Below are positions 60,716 to 64,000 of a stretch of 64,000 nt of DNA, one piece after another. This DNA is from Aggregatilineales bacterium (GTDB lineage Bacteria > Chloroflexota > Anaerolineae > Aggregatilineales > Ch27). Within the stretch, counting starts at the first letter, position 1; the number at the start of each line of letters is the position of its first letter. The DNA lies in contig JARKNX010000130.1 of the NCBI GenBank assembly GCA_029976025.1, positions 1-64,000 of the forward strand, written 5' to 3'. The notes under the pieces were generated by a model. It was not told the DNA's origin and did not search any database. It worked only from the letters and a program-made list of their open reading frames with translations. The position numbers were made by a program, and so were the translations under genes.

Positions 60716-61243
60716 ATGACAACCCTTGTACAGGCAACAACCGGAACGCAAATCCAGCAGGTCAGAGAGCTGTTTCTGGAATACTTCGAATTTTTGCGCA
60801 CTGAAGTTGACACCAATGTAGCCGATCTCAACGAAGTCCCGACCGTGGCCGGCTACCGGCAGGAGCTGGCCGGGCTGCCGGGCGACTACGCGCCCCCGGC
60901 CGGGCGGCTGCTGCTGGCGCAGGTTGAAGGGGAGAGCGCGGGTTGTGTGGCCTTCCACAAATTCAGCGCGGGTGTCTGTGAGGTGAAGCGGCTGTGGGTG
61001 CGGCCCCGGTTTCGGCGTCAACACGTCGGGCGGATACTCCTGGAAGGGTTGATTGCAGAAGCGCGCCAGGCCGGCTACGCAGCCATGATCCTGAGCACCG
61101 CCGATGTCCTGAAGGAAGCGCAATCGCTCTACCAGTCGGTGGGCTTTGAGCATACAGCGCCTTACTTCGACGGTCCGGAAGCGTTTATGGCCCGCGAGAT
61201 CTTCATGAAGCTCGACCTGACTCGCCAGCAGGGACCCGCCTAA
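60716..61243 (+). CDS. GNAT-family N-acetyltransferase
   Basis: The protein is 175 residues. The acetyl-CoA-binding motif A is EVKRLWVRPRFRRQHVGRIL (R-x-x-H-x-G in place of Q/RxxGxG/A) and motif B is AAMILSTADVLKEAQSLYQS then VGFEHTAPY. The substrate is unknown. ATG 60716 has GAGGGG upstream and gives the expected N-terminus. The frame extends upstream without support. Confidence 0.87.
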   Translation: MTTLVQATTGTQIQQVRELFLEYFEFLRTEVDTNVADLNEVPTVAGYRQELAGLPGDYAPPAGRLLLAQVEGESAGCVAFHKFSAGVCEVKRLWVRPRFRRQHVGRILLEGLIAEARQAGYAAMILSTADVLKEAQSLYQSVGFEHTAPYFDGPEAFMAREIFMKLDLTRQQGPA

Positions 61244-61320
61244 CTTGACCGCCCGCCCGCCCCGGATTAGGATTGGCGACAGATGTGGACACCTGACCAC
61301 GATCGATTCCGGAGCCATTG

Positions 61321-62262
61321 ATGATCGAAGTACGCAACCTGACCCGCCGCTATGGACAGTTCGTGGCGGTGGATGACATCAGCTTCCAGGCGCGCCCCGG
61401 CGAGATTGTCGGCTTCCTGGGGCCGAACGGCGCGGGTAAGACGACGACCATGCGCGTCCTGACTGGCTATATCCCCCCCACATCGGGGACGGTGCGGATA
61501 GCTGGCGTTGACGTGATGGAAGATTCGCTGGAAGCCCGCCGCCATACCGGCTACCTGCCGGAGACCGTGCCGCTCTACCCCGATATGACCGTGCGCGAGA
61601 TGGTGAATTTCGTGGCTGATCTGCGCGGCGTAGCCAGCCGCCGGGCACGGGTGGACGAGGCGCTGGCCCAGGTCGGCATGACCGAGCGCGCCGGCAGCCT
61701 GATCCGCAGCCTGTCCAAAGGGATGCGCCAGCGCGTCGGCCTGGCTCAGGCCCTGGTGCACAGCCCGCCCATCCTGATTCTGGATGAGCCGACTATCGGC
61801 CTGGACCCGCATCAGGTGATCGAGGTGCGCGATCTGGTGCGCGGGCTGGGTGCGGCGGACCGGACGGTCCTGTTCAGCACCCACATCCTGTCTGAGGCGG
61901 AGCAGGTCTGCGACCGCGTCCTGATCATCGCCGGCGGGCGGATCGTGGCCGAAGGCGCGCCGGACGCGCTGCGCGACTCGCTCCAGCGCGGGGGACGGGT
62001 ATACCTGCGGCTGGCGAACGCGCCGGAGTTGAAGCAGGTCCGGCGCGTGCTGGGGGATGTGGCTGGCGTGGCCGGTGTAGAGTCAGAAAGCGGCGGCTTC
62101 GTGGTCCAGATGGTCAAAGGGATGGACGCCCGCGCCGCCGTAGCCGGGGAAGCTGTCCGCGCCGGATGGCGGGTGCTGGAGATGCGCCCCTGGGGGGCGA
62201 CGCTGGAAGATATCTTCCTGGAGTTCACGGCCTCCAGTCGCACCATCAAAAGGAGGCGCTGA
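61321..62262 (+). CDS. ABC exporter ATPase (GldA/CcmA-like)
   Basis: The protein is 313 residues. Walker A is GPNGAGKTT at 34-42, the signature is LSKGMRQRVGLAQAL, and Walker B is ILILDEPTIGLDP. The C-terminal 80 residues are typical of gliding-type or multidrug ABC-2 exporters. GGAG lies before the ATG. Its TGA overlaps the ATG of the permease (TGATG). With the next two genes it forms a GldA-F-G-like set. Outside Bacteroidetes this set has no established link to gliding. Confidence 0.92.
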   Translation: MIEVRNLTRRYGQFVAVDDISFQARPGEIVGFLGPNGAGKTTTMRVLTGYIPPTSGTVRIAGVDVMEDSLEARRHTGYLPETVPLYPDMTVREMVNFVADLRGVASRRARVDEALAQVGMTERAGSLIRSLSKGMRQRVGLAQALVHSPPILILDEPTIGLDPHQVIEVRDLVRGLGAADRTVLFSTHILSEAEQVCDRVLIIAGGRIVAEGAPDALRDSLQRGGRVYLRLANAPELKQVRRVLGDVAGVAGVESESGGFVVQMVKGMDARAAVAGEAVRAGWRVLEMRPWGATLEDIFLEFTASSRTIKRRR

Positions 62263-62987
62263 TGTGGGTCGTCTTTAAGCGCGAGATGCGCCAGTACTTC
62301 ACCTCACCAATCGCCTATCTGGTCGCCTTCGCTGTCCTGTTCCTGACCGGCATCACCTTCACCTCTGATCTGCGGGCGCGCAGCGGCCTGGCCCCGGCGG
62401 ACGGCTCTGTAATCCAGGGCTTCTTCGCCTTCGTCATGATCTTCCTGGCTCCTCTGCTGACGATGCGCCTGCTGGCGGAAGAAACGCGCGAGGGCACGAT
62501 CGAGCTGCTGCTGACCCTGCCTGTTCAGGATGGCGCCGTCGTATTCGGCAAGTTTCTCGGCGCGTGGGCCTATTACACACTGCTGCTGCTGGCGACGCTG
62601 GTGTACCCGATCCTCCTGATCGCGCTGGGCAACCCCGATATCGGCGCCATGATCGCCGGCACGATCGGCCTGTGGCTGTACGGCGGCAGCATCCTCTCGG
62701 TCGGGTTGCTTTTCTCCGCCCTGACGGAGAACCAGATCGTGGCCGGCTTCCTGAGCATGGCGGCGCTCTTTTTGCTCTGGCTGGCCGATTCAATCGGCAT
62801 CTTGTTCGCCGGGATCAGCGTGGAGGCGGCGGAGTTCGTGCGGACGCTCAGCCTGCGCGGCCACCTCTCCACATCGTTTCTGCTGGGCATCTTCCGCCCG
62901 GAGGACGCCGTCTTTTATATCGGCCTGACGGCGGTTATGCTGCTGATCACGATTCAGATCGTAGGGGCCAGGAGGTGGCGCACATGA
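62262..62987 (+). CDS. ABC-2 type permease (GldF-like)
   Basis: The protein is 241 residues with six membrane segments. It starts MWVVFKREMRQYFTSPIAYL and has the loop LLAEETREGTIELLLTLPVQ, typical of ABC-2/GldF permeases. AGGAGG precedes the ATG within the end of the ATPase gene. It overlaps the next gene by 4 bases (ATGA). The substrate is unknown. Confidence 0.92.
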   Translation: MWVVFKREMRQYFTSPIAYLVAFAVLFLTGITFTSDLRARSGLAPADGSVIQGFFAFVMIFLAPLLTMRLLAEETREGTIELLLTLPVQDGAVVFGKFLGAWAYYTLLLLATLVYPILLIALGNPDIGAMIAGTIGLWLYGGSILSVGLLFSALTENQIVAGFLSMAALFLLWLADSIGILFAGISVEAAEFVRTLSLRGHLSTSFLLGIFRPEDAVFYIGLTAVMLLITIQIVGARRWRT

Positions 62988-64000
62988 GCCGCGACGACCG
63001 AATCGTCATCACGCGCCAGGGAGCCAGCCGGCTGGGCGGCCTGGTTGGTGCTATCGCCTTCCTGATTGCGCTGGCGCTGCTCCTCTGGAATCGGGGCATG
63101 GCGCCGGCGGGCTGGGCGGCCCTCCTGGTCGCCCTGGCCGGCGGAGCGGCCTGGGTCTTTTTCGCCCCCGGCGAAGCGCGGGACCGGATCACAGGGCCGC
63201 AGGCTCGTCATCTGCTGGGGAGTCTGCTGCTGGTGCTGGTGCTGATCGCCGCCGTGATCGCCCTGTATACGGCCGTAGCCGGGAGTCAGATCGCGCTGGA
63301 TATGACCCTGCCGCAGAGCTTCACCCTCAGCCCGCCGGTGCTGGACGTCCTGGCCCGGCTGGATCGACCGGTGCGGCTGACCGGGTTCTATTCGCCGCAA
63401 ACGCTGGCGCTGCGCGACCATGACGACGCCATCTTCCACCTGTTTGAAGCGGCCAGCAACGGCCTGTTCAGCGTCGCTTATATCGACCCGACCGCCGATC
63501 CGCTGATGGCAAATGCCTTCGGCTCGAGGGTGGACGGCTCCGCCTACCTGACCTATCTGGACCCGGGGACCGGCGGGCCGGACCTGAGCGCCATCGAGGA
63601 GGTGAGTCTGGGCGCGGCGCAGGAGCGCGGCGTCGCCAACGCCCTCCTGCGGCTGATGGCAGCGGGGCAGTTCAAGGTGTACTTCACGACCGGCCACGGC
63701 GAGCCAGCTACCGGGGAGGCGACCTACGACAGCATATCCGGCATCTACGACGGGCTGGCCGCGCAGGGCATCCTGACCGACACGCTCAGTCCGGGCGTGC
63801 TGGCCGCAGGCGTCCCGGAAGATGCCACTGCTGTCATGATCGCCGGGCCGCGCAACCGCTTCACCCAGGCCGAGGTCGATGCGCTGGCCGCCTATCTGGA
63901 TCGCGGCGGCGGGATGTTCCTGGCCGCTAACGCGCCGATTGCGCCGGAAGAAGTCTCGCTGGACGCAGCCGACCCGCTGCGAGCCTACCTGCGCGACGTC
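62984..64000 (+). CDS. GldG-like ABC-associated membrane protein, 3'-truncated
   Basis: The reading frame is open to the window end (339 codons seen). It has an N-terminal pair to triple of membrane segments (about 17-36, 40-58 and 68-92). The ABC_transp_aux/DUF4350-like extracytoplasmic domain follows, with LDVLARLDRPVRLTGFYSPQ, VYFTTGHGEPATGEATYDS and MIAGPRNRFTQAEVDALAAYL. It is the third component of the GldA/F/G-type operon, overlapping the permease by 4 bases. The C-terminus, usually another membrane helix, lies outside the window. Confidence 0.88.
   Translation, partial: MSRDDRIVITRQGASRLGGLVGAIAFLIALALLLWNRGMAPAGWAALLVALAGGAAWVFFAPGEARDRITGPQARHLLGSLLLVLVLIAAVIALYTAVAGSQIALDMTLPQSFTLSPPVLDVLARLDRPVRLTGFYSPQTLALRDHDDAIFHLFEAASNGLFSVAYIDPTADPLMANAFGSRVDGSAYLTYLDPGTGGPDLSAIEEVSLGAAQERGVANALLRLMAAGQFKVYFTTGHGEPATGEATYDSISGIYDGLAAQGILTDTLSPGVLAAGVPEDATAVMIAGPRNRFTQAEVDALAAYLDRGGGMFLAANAPIAPEEVSLDAADPLRAYLRDV

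Overview
The window is a high-GC, gene-dense chromosomal segment. It most likely comes from a member of the Chloroflexota (Anaerolineae-like). This is an inference from gene style: Ser/Thr kinases fused to PD40 propellers, LysM/SGNH surface proteins with Thr/Pro linkers, an AmaP-like protein, a GAF-SpoIIE phosphatase, and a MoeA-periplasmic-binding fusion. There is no rRNA or ribosomal marker here to prove it. I find 56 protein genes (two cut by the window edges), one tRNA, one self-cleaving riboswitch, and no CRISPR array, insertion sequence or prophage.

Layout. 1-2.1 kb: end of a branched-chain amino-acid ABC operon (livM-livG-livF). 2.2-8.6 kb: purB, rpe, a PfkB sugar kinase, and a large ADP-forming acyl-CoA synthetase fused to a GNAT domain. 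8.8-11.8 kb: the most unusual block. It holds a membrane protein whose promoter carries two LexA-type SOS boxes, a NUDIX hydrolase, and a divergently transcribed protein made of two TIR domains. 12-16 kb: homoserine dehydrogenase, a YyaL/DUF255 thioredoxin-like protein and a LysM protein. 16.1-17.1 kb: an exact-frame tandem duplication of a small SpoIIAA/STAS-like gene. 17.2-26.6 kb: a Ser/Thr kinase, mutS2, ThuA-like, M1 peptidase lipoprotein, DinB-like, PD40 and DUF3795 genes. 26.7-31 kb: a molybdenum-cofactor cluster (mobA, moeA, a small membrane protein, moeA-PBP). 31.2-33.9 kb: pseudouridine synthase and two plsC-type acyltransferases.

34.0-36.3 kb: glmS, preceded by a strong promoter and a glmS ribozyme that has an extra two-hairpin insertion. 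36.3-45.6 kb: AmaP-like protein, GAF-SpoIIE phosphatase, HAD hydrolase, DsbA-like protein, M19 dipeptidase, metallo-beta-lactamase-fold hydrolase, secreted CAP protein, and a convergent response regulator and histidine kinase. 45.8-51.4 kb: LysM-SGNH hydrolase, tRNA-Leu(UAA), kinase-PD40 receptor, DUF6391 and a diacylglycerol-kinase-like protein. 51.5-58.2 kb: a sugar operon read leftward (LacI-type repressor, binding protein, two permeases, GH3 beta-glycosidase) with a LacI-type operator over its own start site. 58.4-64 kb: a membrane protein, a methyltransferase, an acetyltransferase and a GldA/F/G-like ABC export operon running off the window.

The candidate for something undescribed is 8.8-11.8 kb. 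A tandem-TIR protein (possible NAD+-consuming effector) shares an 81-bp divergent promoter region with a NUDIX hydrolase of an ADP-ribose-cleaving type, next to a membrane protein under apparent DNA-damage control. Whether these genes act together is inference. Each sequence feature is directly visible.
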